From: Caballeronia sp. LZ062
GTDB taxonomy: Bacteria > Pseudomonadota > Gammaproteobacteria > Burkholderiales > Burkholderiaceae
Length of the DNA: 64,000 nt
Assembly: GCF_031450785.1 (NCBI RefSeq)
Contig: NZ_JARTWB010000002.1
Coordinates: 1,488,001 to 1,552,000 of the forward strand
Direction of reading: 5' to 3'
Position 1 is the first letter of the stretch. Every line of letters starts with the position of its first letter. The position numbers and the translations under genes are program-made. Shown here piece after piece: positions 23,852 through 33,959 of this stretch. Under the pieces are notes generated by a model. That model made no database searches. It was not told the DNA's origin and saw only the letters and a program-made list of their open reading frames with translations.

Positions 23852-26575
23852 CTACTCGATTTCCGGCGGCGCTTCATCCGCCGGCAGCGTGAACCAGAAG
23901 CGCGCGCCGCATACGCGCCCTTGCGCGTCGACGCGATTCTCCACGCCGATGCGCCCGCCATGCGCCTCCACGATCGCGCGGCAAATCGCCAGCCCGAGCC
24001 CGATGCCCGGCTGCGCCGATTCCTTCTCGCCGCGCGTGAACTTCTCGAACAGGCGCGTCTCCATGCCGGCGGGCACGCCCGGCCCTTCATCGTCGATGAC
24101 GACGCGCACATCGCCCGATGTCTCTTTTTCTGCCGCGATGGTGATCGGCGTTAGCGCGGGCGTGTACTTGGCCGCGTTCTCCAGCAGGTTCGCGAAGAGG
24201 CGCTCCATCAGCACGGCGTCGAGGCGCAGCAGCGGCAGGTCATGCGGCACGCGCACGTGTACCGGACGGCCCGCGAGCGTGCGCCGGAGCGTCGCGAGCG
24301 CCGCGCCGACGGTTTCTTCGAGCATCGACCATTGCCGGTTCAGGCGGATCGCGCCCGCCTGCAAGCGCGCCATGTCGAGCAGATTCGTCACGAGCCCGCT
24401 CATGCGCAGCGCTTCCTCGTGGATCGCGTGCACCAGTTCCTGCGATTCGCCCGGCAGACCGCCGATGCCCCGCGCGTTCTCTTCCAGCACCGACGCGAAG
24501 CCGACAATCGACGTCAACGGCGTGCGCAAGTCATGCGATATCGCGGAGAGCAGCGAATTGCGCAGCCGCTCGGACTCCATGTTGACGAGCGCGTCTTGCG
24601 CGATATCCACGTAATGCACGCGTTCGAGCGCCAGCGCGATCTGCGCCGCGAAGGTTTCGATCATGCGCCGCTGCTCCGGCACGGCCAGCTCCGCCTCGCG
24701 CTCGACGAGGATCGCGAGCACGCCGCGCGTGCGCATCGGCGCGCGCAGCGGCAAGTAGAGCGCGTCGGCGGCGGGCAGCGTGTCGGTGCCGCGGCCCGCG
24801 GGTTTCTGCTGCTCGTAGACCCACTGCGCGATATCCAGGTCGATGCGCGCCGTATCCAGCATCGCGTCCGCGTTCGGCTCGTCCACTTTCTGGCGCACGC
24901 GTTCGCTCGCATCGGGCAGCAGCATCGCGACTTTTGCGTGGAAGACTTCCGCTACGTGCCGCGTGCCGATCTCGATGATCTGCCCGGTCATCAGCGCGGC
25001 GGCGAGTTCCTTGGTCATCGCGTACATGGCGCTGGTGCGCCGCTCCCGCTGCGACGCGATGCGCGCCTCGCGGCGCAGGCTGGACGTGAGATGGCTGATC
25101 GTGAGCGACGTCAACAGCATCACGACGAACGTGAGCACGTATTGCGTGTCGGTGACGGAAAACGACAGCGCGGGCGGCACGAAGAAAAAGTCGAACGCCG
25201 CGACCGACACGAACGACAGCAGCACGCCCGGCCCGCGCCCGAGCCGCGCGGCGGTAAAGATCACGCCGAGCAGATACAGCATCACGAGATTGGTGAGCGC
25301 GATATGCCGCGCCGCCAGCAGATCCGCGACCAGCGTGATCGCTGCGCCTATGCCGATCGCGTAGCAGTAAGCACGTGCCGGCGAATGCTCGCCGTCGGGC
25401 CACGCCCCGGCTATCGATGCCCGCCGCGCTCGCGACTCGTCGCGCGAGTTGGCGGAAACGAGCGTGACGTCGATATCCGCCGCATGCCGGATGATGCGTT
25501 CCGCGACCGGCTTTCGGACCATACGCCGCCAGCTTCGCGCGCCCGGCGCGCCCGCGACGAGCTTCGACACGTTGCGCATCCGCGCGTAGTCGATGAGCGT
25601 CGCGGCGGCATCGGCGCCGTCCAGCGTCACGGTTTCCGCGCCGAGTTCCGAGGCGAGCTTAAGCGCATCGAGCGTGCGGCGGCGGTCATCGTCGGAGAGG
25701 CGCTGGAGCTTCGGCGTTTCGACATAAACCGCGAGCCAGTCCGCCTTCAGCGCCGCCGCCAGCCGCGCCGCCGCGCGCACCAGCACCGCGCCTTCCGGTC
25801 CCGGCCCGACGCACACGATCAACCGCTCGCGCGCTTGCCAGATGCGCTCGATCGACTGATCGGCGCGGTACTCGCGCATCTGCGCATCCACGCGGTCGGC
25901 GGTGCGGCGCAGCGCGAGTTCGCGCAGCGCGATCAGATTGCCCTTGCGAAAGAAGTTGCGCACCGCGTGCTCGGCCTGCTGCGGCAGATAGACCTTGCCT
26001 TCGCGCAGACGGTCGAGCAGTTCCTCGGGCGGCAGATCGACGAGCGTCACTTCATCGGCGAGATCGAACACGCGGTCGGGCACCGTCTCCCACACGCGAA
26101 TGCCGGTGATGCGCCCGACGATATCGTTGAGGCTTTCCAGATGCTGCACGTTGACGGTCGTGTACACGTCGATGCCCGCGTCGAGCAGTTCGTGCACGTC
26201 CTGCCAGCGTTTGAGGTGGCGCGAGCCCTGCACATTCGAATGCGCGAGCTCATCCACGACGATGAGTTGCGGCTTGCGCGCGAGCGCGCCGTCGAGATCG
26301 AATTCCGCGAGCGTGCGGCCGCGATAGTCGATCTGCGCGGGCGGCAGCGTCGCCAGGCCCGCGCATAGCGCGAGCGTCTCCTTGCGGCCATGCGTTTCGA
26401 CGACGCCGATCACCACATCGACCCCTTCTTCGCGGCGGCGTCGCGCAGCTTGCAGCATGGCAAGCGTCTTGCCGACGCCCGCCGACGCGCCGAAGAACAC
26501 CTTCAGCCTGCCGCGCTGGCGCTTTGCTTCCTCGCGTTGCAGCTTGTCGAGGAGTTCATCGGGGGTCGGGCGCAT
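23852..26575 (-). CDS. kdpD: Osmosensitive K+ channel sensor histidine kinase KdpD
   Basis: A 907-residue membrane kinase. The N-terminal KdpD domain has a Walker-A-like motif (FFGASAGVGKTLAML) and a universal-stress-like part (about 250-370). It is followed by four closely spaced membrane helices (about 400-500), a GAF-like region, HisKA with the phospho-His in AISHDLRTPLTSIVGF, and HATPase ending in GLGLAICRAIVEAHGG. AGGAG precedes the ATG at 26575. It lies 49 bp after kdpC. KdpD controls kdp expression through KdpE in response to low K+ or osmotic stress. No kdpE follows: only 71 bp separate it from the next gene, an unrelated beta-helix protein. Confidence 0.95.
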   Translation of the reverse strand: MRPTPDELLDKLQREEAKRQRGRLKVFFGASAGVGKTLAMLQAARRRREEGVDVVIGVVETHGRKETLALCAGLATLPPAQIDYRGRTLAEFDLDGALARKPQLIVVDELAHSNVQGSRHLKRWQDVHELLDAGIDVYTTVNVQHLESLNDIVGRITGIRVWETVPDRVFDLADEVTLVDLPPEELLDRLREGKVYLPQQAEHAVRNFFRKGNLIALRELALRRTADRVDAQMREYRADQSIERIWQARERLIVCVGPGPEGAVLVRAAARLAAALKADWLAVYVETPKLQRLSDDDRRRTLDALKLASELGAETVTLDGADAAATLIDYARMRNVSKLVAGAPGARSWRRMVRKPVAERIIRHAADIDVTLVSANSRDESRARRASIAGAWPDGEHSPARAYCYAIGIGAAITLVADLLAARHIALTNLVMLYLLGVIFTAARLGRGPGVLLSFVSVAAFDFFFVPPALSFSVTDTQYVLTFVVMLLTSLTISHLTSSLRREARIASQRERRTSAMYAMTKELAAALMTGQIIEIGTRHVAEVFHAKVAMLLPDASERVRQKVDEPNADAMLDTARIDLDIAQWVYEQQKPAGRGTDTLPAADALYLPLRAPMRTRGVLAILVEREAELAVPEQRRMIETFAAQIALALERVHYVDIAQDALVNMESERLRNSLLSAISHDLRTPLTSIVGFASVLEENARGIGGLPGESQELVHAIHEEALRMSGLVTNLLDMARLQAGAIRLNRQWSMLEETVGAALATLRRTLAGRPVHVRVPHDLPLLRLDAVLMERLFANLLENAAKYTPALTPITIAAEKETSGDVRVVIDDEGPGVPAGMETRLFEKFTRGEKESAQPGIGLGLAICRAIVEAHGGRIGVENRVDAQGRVCGARFWFTLPADEAPPEIE

Positions 26576-26624
26576 GGGCTCCTGTGCGGGGTCTCGTCAT
26601 GTTGCGCTTGGGGAATGGCGGCGC

Positions 26625-27203
26625 TCAGCGAACGCTCGCCCGGTCCAGCGCGAGATTCAATTTAAGCACATTCACCGCAGGTTCCCCGATGACGCCGAAC
26701 GCGCGCGCGGACGTCGCCTGGACGACGAGCGCATTGACTTGCGCGACGGACAGCCCACGGGCCCGCGCCACGCGTGCGATCTGATACGCGGCCGCCGCCG
26801 GGCTGATGTCGGGATCGAGCCCGCTGCCCGATGAGGTCACGAGATCGACGGGCACGGCGGCGTCGTTCGAAGGATCGGCGGCATGGAGCGCGGCGATGCG
26901 CGCTTTGACGGCATCGGCGAGCGCGGGATTGGTCGGGCCGAGGTTCGATCCGCCGGAGCTGCCCGCGTTATAGGGATTCGGCGTCGTAGCCGACGGGCGG
27001 CCCCAGAAATAACGCGGCGCGTCGAACTGCTGCCCGATCAGTTCGGAGCCGACGATTTTCCCGTCAAGCTCGACGAGGCTGCCGTTCGCCTGATGCCTGA
27101 ACACCGTCTGCGAGACCGCCGTGACGACAAGCGGATACAGCAGACCGGTCACAAGCGTCAGTGCAACGAACAATACAACGGCGGGACGCAATGCATTCTT
27201 CAC
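26625..27203 (-). CDS. kdpC: K+-transporting ATPase subunit KdpC
   Basis: A 192-residue subunit with a single N-terminal membrane helix ([22 protein letters not shown]) and a periplasmic domain carrying the family motif [15 protein letters not shown]. KdpC stabilises the KdpFABC complex and ATP binding by KdpB. The start is a GTG at 27203 (VKNALRP) with AGAGGAA at good spacing. The open frame runs far upstream inside kdpB in a different frame, so any longer start is an artefact. It begins 11 bp after the kdpB stop codon, and its 192 residues match the family length. Confidence 0.95.
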   Translation of the reverse strand: MKNALRPAVVLFVALTLVTGLLYPLVVTAVSQTVFRHQANGSLVELDGKIVGSELIGQQFDAPRYFWGRPSATTPNPYNAGSSGGSNLGPTNPALADAVKARIAALHAADPSNDAAVPVDLVTSSGSGLDPDISPAAAAYQIARVARARGLSVAQVNALVVQATSARAFGVIGEPAVNVLKLNLALDRASVR

Positions 27204-27214
27204 GTTAGGTTCCT

Positions 27215-29344
27215 CTAGTTCCAGCCGAGCGCGGTGATGGTCATGTCGATGACCTTGATAACCGGAAACGGCAGCACGATGCCGCCGAGCCCATAGACGA
27301 GCAGATTGCGCCGCAGCAACGAAGCCGCCCCGAGCGCGCGATACTTCACGCCCTTCAGCGCGAGCGGAATCAGGAACACGATGATGAGCGCGTTGAAGAT
27401 GACCGCCGAGAGAATGGCCGACGACGGCGACGCGAGATGCATCACGTCGAGCACGCGCAATTGCGGATACGTGGTGGCGAAGGCGGCAGGAATGATCGCG
27501 AAGTACTTGGCAACGTCGTTGGCGATGGAGAACGTCGTGAGCGAGCCGCGCGTCATCAGCATCTGCTTGCCGATCTCCACAATCTCGATGAGCTTGGTCG
27601 GGTTCGAATCGAGATCGACCATGTTGCCCGCTTCCTTCGCGGCCTGCGTGCCGGTGTTCATCGCGACCGCGACGTCGGCCTGCGCGAGCGCGGGTGCGTC
27701 GTTGGTGCCGTCGCCGGTCATCGCGACGAGCCGCCCTTCGGCCTGATGCGCGCGGATGGTCGAGAGCTTCGCCTCGGGCGTCGCTTCGGCGAGGAAGTCG
27801 TCCACGCCCGCTTCCGCCGCGATGGCCGCCGCCGTCAGCCGGTTGTCGCCCGTGACCATCACGGTCTTGATGCCCATCTTGCGCAGCTCGGCGAAGCGTT
27901 CCTTGATGCCGCCCTTCACGATGTCCTTCAGTTCGATCACGCCGAGCGCGCGCGCCTTGCCCGCGACGCATTCGGCGACGACCAGCGGCGTGCTGCCGCG
28001 CCGCGCGATCTCGTCGACGCCGTGCTGCACTTCCTGCGCGAAGCGCCCGCCGCGTTCTTCGACGTACTTCCTCACCGCATCGGCCGCGCCCTTGCGAATC
28101 TCGCGATCCGGCACATCGACGCCGCTCATGCGCGTCTGCGCGGTGAACCCGATGAACGTTGCGCCGAGCGTCGCCATATCGCGTTCGCGGATGTCGAAGC
28201 GCTGCTTCGCCAGCACGACGATGCTGCGGCCTTCCGGCGTTTCGTCGGCGAGCGACGCGAGCTGCGCGGCGTCGGCGAGCTCGCGTTCGCTCACGCCCGG
28301 CGCAGGCACGAACGACGACGCCTGCCGGTTGCCGAGCGTGATGGTGCCGGTCTTGTCGAGCAGCAGCACGTCCACGTCGCCGGCGGCTTCCACCGCGCGG
28401 CCCGAAGTCGCGATCACGTTCGCCTGCATCATCCGGCTCATGCCCGCGACGCCGATGGCCGACAACAGCCCCCCGATGGTCGTCGGAATCAGGCAGACGA
28501 GCAGCGCGACGAGCGCGGTGATCGTGACGACGTGCCCGGCTTTCGCGGCTTCGACCGAGAACATGGAGAACGGCAGCAAGGTCGCGGTCGCGAACAGCAG
28601 CACGAGCGTCAGCGCGACGAGCAGGATGGTGAGCGCGACTTCGTTCGGCGTCTTTTGGCGCTTCGCGCCTTCGACCATCGCGATCATGCGGTCGAGAAAC
28701 GCCTCGCCGGGATCGGCCGTCACGCGCACGACGATCCAGTCCGACAGCACGCGCGTGCCGCCCGTCACCGACGAGAAATCGCCGCCCGACTCGCGGATGA
28801 CGGGCGCGGATTCGCCCGTGATCGCGGATTCATCGACGGACGCGACGCCATCGATCACTTCGCCATCGGCGGGCACCGCGTCGCCGGCTTCGATCAGCAC
28901 GACATCGCCCTTGCGCAGATCACTCGACGCGACGATGCGTATCGGCGACTTCGGATGCGGCTCGTTGAGCTTCTTCGCCATCACGTTGTGCTTGGCGCTG
29001 CGCAACGATGCTGCCTGCGCCTTCGAGCGGCCTTCCGCGAGCGCCTCGGCGAAATTCGCGAAGAGCACGGTGAACCACAGCCACAGCGCGACGGCAAGGA
29101 TGAAGCCCGCAGGCGCTTCCGCCTGGCCCGCGAGCGCGGCGATCCAGAGCACCGTCGTCAGAATGCTGCCGACGTACACGCAGAACATCACCGGATTGCG
29201 CAACTGCGTGCGCGGCGCGAGCTTCGCGAAGGAATCGGCAATCGCGGGTTTCAGGAGCGCGGGATCGAACATCGAACGCGCCGCCGTGCGCGCTTGCCCG
29301 AGATTCTCCGGGCGATGCAGCGGCGCTTGATTCAGTTGAGTCAT
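27215..29344 (-). CDS. kdpB: K+-transporting P-type ATPase subunit KdpB
   Basis: A 709-residue P-type ATPase that powers K+ uptake. The phosphorylation loop [13 protein letters not shown] and the hinge motif [16 protein letters not shown] are intact, as is the TGES motif of the actuator domain (AITGESAPV). Membrane helices lie near 45-85, 230-290 and 590-690. It lies 13 bp after kdpA and 11 bp before kdpC, clearly in one operon. Confidence 0.97.
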   Translation of the reverse strand: MTQLNQAPLHRPENLGQARTAARSMFDPALLKPAIADSFAKLAPRTQLRNPVMFCVYVGSILTTVLWIAALAGQAEAPAGFILAVALWLWFTVLFANFAEALAEGRSKAQAASLRSAKHNVMAKKLNEPHPKSPIRIVASSDLRKGDVVLIEAGDAVPADGEVIDGVASVDESAITGESAPVIRESGGDFSSVTGGTRVLSDWIVVRVTADPGEAFLDRMIAMVEGAKRQKTPNEVALTILLVALTLVLLFATATLLPFSMFSVEAAKAGHVVTITALVALLVCLIPTTIGGLLSAIGVAGMSRMMQANVIATSGRAVEAAGDVDVLLLDKTGTITLGNRQASSFVPAPGVSERELADAAQLASLADETPEGRSIVVLAKQRFDIRERDMATLGATFIGFTAQTRMSGVDVPDREIRKGAADAVRKYVEERGGRFAQEVQHGVDEIARRGSTPLVVAECVAGKARALGVIELKDIVKGGIKERFAELRKMGIKTVMVTGDNRLTAAAIAAEAGVDDFLAEATPEAKLSTIRAHQAEGRLVAMTGDGTNDAPALAQADVAVAMNTGTQAAKEAGNMVDLDSNPTKLIEIVEIGKQMLMTRGSLTTFSIANDVAKYFAIIPAAFATTYPQLRVLDVMHLASPSSAILSAVIFNALIIVFLIPLALKGVKYRALGAASLLRRNLLVYGLGGIVLPFPVIKVIDMTITALGWN

Positions 29345-29357
29345 CTGTTCCTCGAAA

Positions 29358-31163
29358 TCAGTGGGCGGCGATCATCGTCAGATGCTCGACGACAGGCCCG
29401 AGCGCGAGCGCCGGCACATACGTCAGCGCGCCGACGAGCAAAAGCGTGCCGAGCAGCAGCACCACGAAAAGCGGTCCGTGCGTCGGCAAGGTCCCGGCGG
29501 TGACGGCGAGGCGCTTCTTCGCGGCGAGCGAGCCGGCAATCGCCAGCACGGGCACGATCGAGCCGAAGCGGCCGAGCCACATCGCAATGCCGAGCATCAC
29601 GTTGTAGAACGGCGTGTTCACGGAGAGACCCGCGAACGCGCTGCCGTTGTTGTTGGCCGCCGAGCTGAACGCGTACAGCACTTCCGAGAAACCGTGAGCG
29701 CCGGGATTGGCGATGCCCGCCGTGCCCGATGCCGTCAGCACGGCCACCGATGCGCCCGCGAGCACGAGCAGCGGCGTAAGCAGAATGGCGATGGCGACCA
29801 TCTTCATCTCGAACGATTCGATCTTCTTGCCGGCGTATTCGGGCGTGCGGCCGATCATCAGCCCCGCGACGAACACCGCGAGCAGCGCGAAGACGAGCAT
29901 GCCGTACAAGCCCGAGCCGACGCCGCCGAAGATCACTTCGCCTAGCTGGATCAGGAGCATTGGAATGAGGCCGCCCAATGGCGTCAGCGAGTCGTGCATG
30001 GTGTTCACCGCGCCGCAGGACGCGGCTGTCGTCGCCACCGTGAAGAGGCCCGACTGCGCGATGCCGAAGCGCGTCTCCTTGCCTTCCATGTTGCCGCCCG
30101 CTTGCAGCGCGCTCGCCGCCGTATCGACATGTAGCGACGCGAAAAGCGGATTGCCCGCCTGCTCCGCCGATACCTCGCCGACGCACGCCGCCGCGAACGC
30201 GACGGTCATCGCCGCGAGCACGGCGTAGCCCTGCCGCCTGTCGCCGATCATGCGGCCGAAGACGACGCACAGCGCAGCCGGAATGAGCAGCATCGCGATC
30301 ATCTGCATGAAGTTGGAGAACGGCGTCGGGTTCTCGAACGGATGCGCCGAATTCGCGTTGAAGAAGCCGCCGCCGTTCGTGCCGAGCATCTTGATCGCTT
30401 CCTGCGACGCGACCGGGCCCATCGGCAGCGACTGCTTGTCGGCTTTCATGTCACGCATGACCGGGTTGCCGTGGGCATCCTTCACGGCGGTGCCTTGCGC
30501 ATCGGTCTGCGGTGCTTGGTACGTCGTTACTTGCAGCGTCGACACGTCCTGATACGGCTTGAAGTTCTGAATCACGCCCTGGCTCACGAAGACGAGCGCG
30601 AAGACGACGGCGAGCGGCGCGAGCACGTAGAGCGTCGTGCGCGTGAGATCGACCCAGAAGTTGCCGATGGTCTGCGCGCTATGCCGCTTGAAGCCGCGAA
30701 TCAGCGCGATGACGACCGCCATGCCCGTCGCCGCCGACAAGAAGTTCTGCACCGTGAGCCCGAGCATCTGCGCGAGATAACCGAGCGTGCTTTCGCCGCC
30801 GTAGTCCTGCCAGTTCGTGTTGGTGACGAAGCTCACCGCCGTGTTGAACGCGGCGTCCGGCGTCATCGCGGCCATGCCTTGCGGGTTGGCGGGCAAGACC
30901 TGTTGCAGGCGCAACAGCGCGTACAGCGCGAGCGCGCCGAGCGCGTTGAAGAGCAGCACCGCGAGCGCGTAATGCTTCCACGACATTTCGGCATCGGCAT
31001 CGACGCCTGCGATGCGATACAACGCGCCTTCGAAACGCCGCATCCTGCGCACGACGACCGACGAGCCGTCGAGCACGTTCGTGATGTATCGCCCCAGAGG
31101 AATCGCAAGCGCGATCAGGACGACGATGAACAGGGCCGTCTGCGTGAACGTGTTGGCGTTCAT
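29358..31163 (-). CDS. kdpA: K+-transporting ATPase channel subunit KdpA
   Basis: A 601-residue membrane protein of the SKT superfamily that forms the K+ pore of KdpFABC. Selectivity-filter-like segments are visible in [45 protein letters not shown] and [10 protein letters not shown]. The start is the ATG at 31163 ([12 protein letters not shown]), with GGAGG upstream, overlapping the kdpF stop codon by 4 bp (ATGA). The open frame extends upstream through kdpF in another register and should be ignored. Confidence 0.97.
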   Translation of the reverse strand: MNANTFTQTALFIVVLIALAIPLGRYITNVLDGSSVVVRRMRRFEGALYRIAGVDADAEMSWKHYALAVLLFNALGALALYALLRLQQVLPANPQGMAAMTPDAAFNTAVSFVTNTNWQDYGGESTLGYLAQMLGLTVQNFLSAATGMAVVIALIRGFKRHSAQTIGNFWVDLTRTTLYVLAPLAVVFALVFVSQGVIQNFKPYQDVSTLQVTTYQAPQTDAQGTAVKDAHGNPVMRDMKADKQSLPMGPVASQEAIKMLGTNGGGFFNANSAHPFENPTPFSNFMQMIAMLLIPAALCVVFGRMIGDRRQGYAVLAAMTVAFAAACVGEVSAEQAGNPLFASLHVDTAASALQAGGNMEGKETRFGIAQSGLFTVATTAASCGAVNTMHDSLTPLGGLIPMLLIQLGEVIFGGVGSGLYGMLVFALLAVFVAGLMIGRTPEYAGKKIESFEMKMVAIAILLTPLLVLAGASVAVLTASGTAGIANPGAHGFSEVLYAFSSAANNNGSAFAGLSVNTPFYNVMLGIAMWLGRFGSIVPVLAIAGSLAAKKRLAVTAGTLPTHGPLFVVLLLGTLLLVGALTYVPALALGPVVEHLTMIAAH

Positions 31164-31255
31164 TCGAGGTCCTCCGCGCGCAGAAGCGCGTACACGAGGT
31201 AGGCGAAAAGCAGCAGCGTCGATGCGGCCGCGAGCCAGATCATCCATGCAGTCAT
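31160..31255 (-). CDS. kdpF: KdpF, small subunit of the K+-transporting ATPase
   Basis: A 31-residue single-helix protein ([20 protein letters not shown]...) encoded immediately before kdpA. Its stop overlaps the kdpA ATG (ATGA), and its own ATG overlaps the stop of the preceding mini-gene in the same way. Size, position and the single-helix layout fit KdpF, a lipid-like stabiliser of the complex. Confidence 0.88.
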   Translation of the reverse strand: MTAWMIWLAAASTLLLFAYLVYALLRAEDLE

Positions 31256-31359
31256 GCGCGCGCTCCCGGCAGACGGCGGCGCAAACGCTCGCAGCCCACG
31301 GTCAGCGCCGCGCACAGCCCCCAGAACAGGGCGATGCCGGCGACGTAAAGCAGGTCCAT
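31252..31359 (-). CDS. 35-residue membrane mini-protein, first gene of the kdp operon
   Basis: The frame starts at an ATG (31357-31359) preceded by AGGAGAAG and reads [20 protein letters not shown] followed by [15 protein letters not shown], then TGA overlapping the kdpF ATG. It has one predicted membrane helix (residues 4-22) and a basic cytoplasmic tail. The good ribosome site plus three successive 4-bp stop/start overlaps (this gene, kdpF, kdpA) argue that it is translated. I cannot name the family with confidence; it may be an extra Kdp-associated subunit or regulator, or only a leader for translational coupling. Confidence 0.7.
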   Translation of the reverse strand: MDLLYVAGIALFWGLCAALTVGCERLRRRLPGARA

Positions 31360-31441
31360 TGTTGGCTTCTCCTCTTGTGCATTGGACGCCTGCAAGAGTA
31401 GAAGGACCGGGATAAAGGGCGCGGCAAGAGTTCGCGCGGCG

Positions 31442-31459
31442 GCGTAAAAATCGCGTAAA
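31442..31459 (-). promoter_or_regulatory. Candidate KdpE operator upstream of the kdp operon
   Basis: Read on the minus strand it is TTTACGC-GATT-TTTACGC, two direct repeats 11 bp apart, one helical turn. The E. coli KdpE site has the same architecture (TTTATAC-N4-TTTACAC). It lies about 85 bp upstream of the first kdp start codon, in the 185-bp gap shared with xth. Confidence 0.65.
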
Positions 31460-31544
31460 TGAGCGAGCGACGGTGCGCAGGCGTCGTGGCGTTATCATTC
31501 CGGCTTCGATCGCTAATCAAGAAGCCGCAGGCATTCGCCGTCAC

Positions 31545-32324
31545 ATGAAAATTGCCACCTGGAACGTCAACTCTCTCAAGGTCCGTCTTCAGCACGTCAC
31601 CGACTGGCTCCAACTCTCGCAAGTCGACGTGCTGTGCCTTCAGGAACTGAAGCTGCCCGACGAGAAATTCCCCCGCGCCGAACTCGAAGCCGCCGGATAC
31701 AGAAGCTGGTTCGCGGGACAGAAGACGTATAACGGCGTCGGCATTCTGGTGCGCGAAGGCATCGAGGTGCACGACGCCACCGTCGTGCGCAATATTCCCG
31801 GCTTCGAGGACCTGCAGCAGCGCGTGATCGCCGCGACGGTCAACGGCGTGCGCGTGGTGTCGGCGTATTTTCCGAACGGGCAGGCGCCCGGCTCCGAGAA
31901 GTTCGCGTACAAGATGCGCTGGCTGGACGCGCTGCGCGAATGGCTGCGCGAAGAGATGATGCAGTATTCGAAGCTCGCGCTGCTCGGCGATTACAACATC
32001 GCGCCGGAAGACCGCGACGTGCACGACCCCAAGGCGTGGGAAGGCCAGAATCTGGTCTCGCCGGAAGAGCGCGCACATTTCATGCAGCTCGTCGGACTCG
32101 GCCTGACGGATGCCTTCCGCAAGTTCGAGCAGCCCGAGAAGCTCTTCACGTGGTGGGACTACCGCATGATGGCGTTCCGGCGTAACGCGGGCCTGCGCAT
32201 CGATCACATTCTGCTGTCGTCGGAACTGTCGGCGCTCTGCACGTCATGCGAGATCGACAAGGTGCCGCGCAAGTGGGATCAGCCGTCCGACCACGCGCCT
32301 GTCGTGGCGACGGTCGGCTGCTGA
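31545..32324 (+). CDS. xth: Exodeoxyribonuclease III
   Basis: A 259-residue AP endonuclease / 3'-5' exonuclease of the EEP family acting in base-excision repair. Motifs are MKIATWNVNSLKVR (Asn), LCLQELKLPD (metal Glu), ALLGDYNIAPEDRDVHD (Asp/Asn) and DHAPVVA (catalytic Asp-His). The start is the ATG at 31545; an open extension to 31473 is not family-like. It is divergent from kdp and ends 14 bp before the convergent ntrC gene. Confidence 0.95.
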   Translation: MKIATWNVNSLKVRLQHVTDWLQLSQVDVLCLQELKLPDEKFPRAELEAAGYRSWFAGQKTYNGVGILVREGIEVHDATVVRNIPGFEDLQQRVIAATVNGVRVVSAYFPNGQAPGSEKFAYKMRWLDALREWLREEMMQYSKLALLGDYNIAPEDRDVHDPKAWEGQNLVSPEERAHFMQLVGLGLTDAFRKFEQPEKLFTWWDYRMMAFRRNAGLRIDHILLSSELSALCTSCEIDKVPRKWDQPSDHAPVVATVGC

Positions 32325-32338
32325 TCCGTCTCATGGCA

Positions 32339-33823
32339 TCACGCGTCGAGATGCAGTTCCTGAATTTTGCGCGTGATCGTATTGCGGCCGATGCCTAAGC
32401 GCTCCGCCGCTTCGACCTTGCGCCCGCGCGTGAAGTCGAGCGCCTCGCGAATCACGGCGGCTTCGAAGCGGCGCGCGAGTTCGTCCATGACATCGGCGGA
32501 ATTCTCGCGCAACAGGCGCGCGACTTCCGTGCGCAAGCCGCTCTCCCAGATGCTGACCGGCACGCCTGCTGGCGCCGACGATACCGGCGCGGCGGCGTGC
32601 GCGGCCGAGCCGTTCGTTGCGACCGCGCCGTCGGTCGAGACTGCCATGCTTTCCGGCGCGGCGTCCTGCCGGGGCGTGAGATCCGGCGGCAAGTCCTTCT
32701 GCTCGATCACCTGCGCGGGCGCCATCACGGTGAGCCAGTTGCAGAGGTTTTCGAGCTGGCGCACGTTGCCGGGAAACGGCAGCGACGCGAGATACGCGAG
32801 CGCGCTGTCGGACACGCGCTTGGGCTCCACGCCCAGATCGCGCGCGCTCTTTTGCAGGAAGTGGCGCGTGAGCAGCGGGATATCCTCGCTGCGTTCGCGC
32901 AGCGCCGGCAGACGCAGCCGGATCACATTCAGGCGATGGTACAAGTCCTCGCGAAACAGGCCCTGCCGCACGCGCGATTCCAGATTCTGATGCGTCGCCG
33001 CGATCACGCGCACATTAGCGCGCAGCGGATTGTGCCCGCCCACGCGATAGAACTGCCCGTCGGACAACACGCGCAAGAGCCGCGTTTGCAGATCGAACGG
33101 CATGTCGCCGATTTCATCGAGAAAGAGCGTGCCGTTCTCGGCCTGTTCGAAGCGGCCCTGCCGCATCGCCTGCGCACCCGTGAACGCGCCGCGCTCGTGA
33201 CCGAATAGTTCGGACTCCAGCAGATCTTTCGGAATCGCCGCGGTATTGAGCGCGATGAACGGCCCGTTCGCCCGCGGGCTATGTCGGTGCAACGCGCGCG
33301 CGACAAGCTCCTTTCCGGTGCCTGATTCTCCCGTGATGAGCACGGTCGCCGCCGAATGCGACAGCCGGCCGATTGCGCGGAACATGTCCTGCATGGCGGG
33401 CGCCTGGCCCAACATCTCGGGCGTCTCGGTCACGCGCTCGTCGTAAGCGGCCTCGCCGCGCATACTCTCGTCGACGGCGCGGCGGATCAGCTCCACCGCC
33501 TTGTCGATATCGAACGGCTTGGCGAGATATTCGAACGCGCCGCCCTGAAACGCGGCGACCGCGCTATCGAGATCGGAGAACGCCGTCATGATGATGACGG
33601 GCAGTCCCGGCAGCCTGTCGCGCACCGTTTGCAGCAGTTCGAGGCCCGAGCCGCCAGGCATACGGATATCGGAGACCAGCACTTGCGGGCTTTCGGTTTC
33701 GAGCGCGGCGAGCGCGTCGCGCACGCCCGAGAAACTGCGCGTCGTGAAGTTCTCTCGTGCGAGGGCTTTTTCGAGCACCCAACGGATGGATTGGTCGTCG
33801 TCTACTATCCAGATCGGCTTCAT
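32339..33823 (-). CDS. glnG: Nitrogen regulation response regulator NtrC (NR(I))
   Basis: A 494-residue sigma-54 activator. The receiver domain carries the phospho-acceptor Asp in [13 protein letters not shown]; the AAA+ domain has Walker A GESGTGKE and the sigma-54-contacting GAFTGA loop; the Fis-type helix-turn-helix at the C-terminus includes [19 protein letters not shown]. NtrC-P activates glnA and other nitrogen-starvation genes. It is downstream of ntrB on the same strand (136-bp gap). A linker insertion rich in Ala/Pro/Val lies before the DNA-binding domain (about 395-425). Confidence 0.96.
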   Translation of the reverse strand: MKPIWIVDDDQSIRWVLEKALARENFTTRSFSGVRDALAALETESPQVLVSDIRMPGGSGLELLQTVRDRLPGLPVIIMTAFSDLDSAVAAFQGGAFEYLAKPFDIDKAVELIRRAVDESMRGEAAYDERVTETPEMLGQAPAMQDMFRAIGRLSHSAATVLITGESGTGKELVARALHRHSPRANGPFIALNTAAIPKDLLESELFGHERGAFTGAQAMRQGRFEQAENGTLFLDEIGDMPFDLQTRLLRVLSDGQFYRVGGHNPLRANVRVIAATHQNLESRVRQGLFREDLYHRLNVIRLRLPALRERSEDIPLLTRHFLQKSARDLGVEPKRVSDSALAYLASLPFPGNVRQLENLCNWLTVMAPAQVIEQKDLPPDLTPRQDAAPESMAVSTDGAVATNGSAAHAAAPVSSAPAGVPVSIWESGLRTEVARLLRENSADVMDELARRFEAAVIREALDFTRGRKVEAAERLGIGRNTITRKIQELHLDA

Positions 33824-33959
33824 ATCGTTCGGCGAGAAGTCTTCGTGTGGTTCGGTGTATGCCCGTCGAAACGGTCAGGCTTCGTGGCTTCGCGCGAGTT
33901 TCGCGGCCCGCAGTCTGGTGAATGTCGATGTTGGTCGATTCGCGTGTCAGTTCCCGGTG

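Noticed and set aside
24242..26368. 708-codon plus-strand open frame across kdpD
   Set aside because: Antisense shadow of kdpD without any recognisable domain.
27437..29503. 688-codon plus-strand open frame across kdpB
   Set aside because: Antisense shadow; Arg/His/Asp-rich with no family features.
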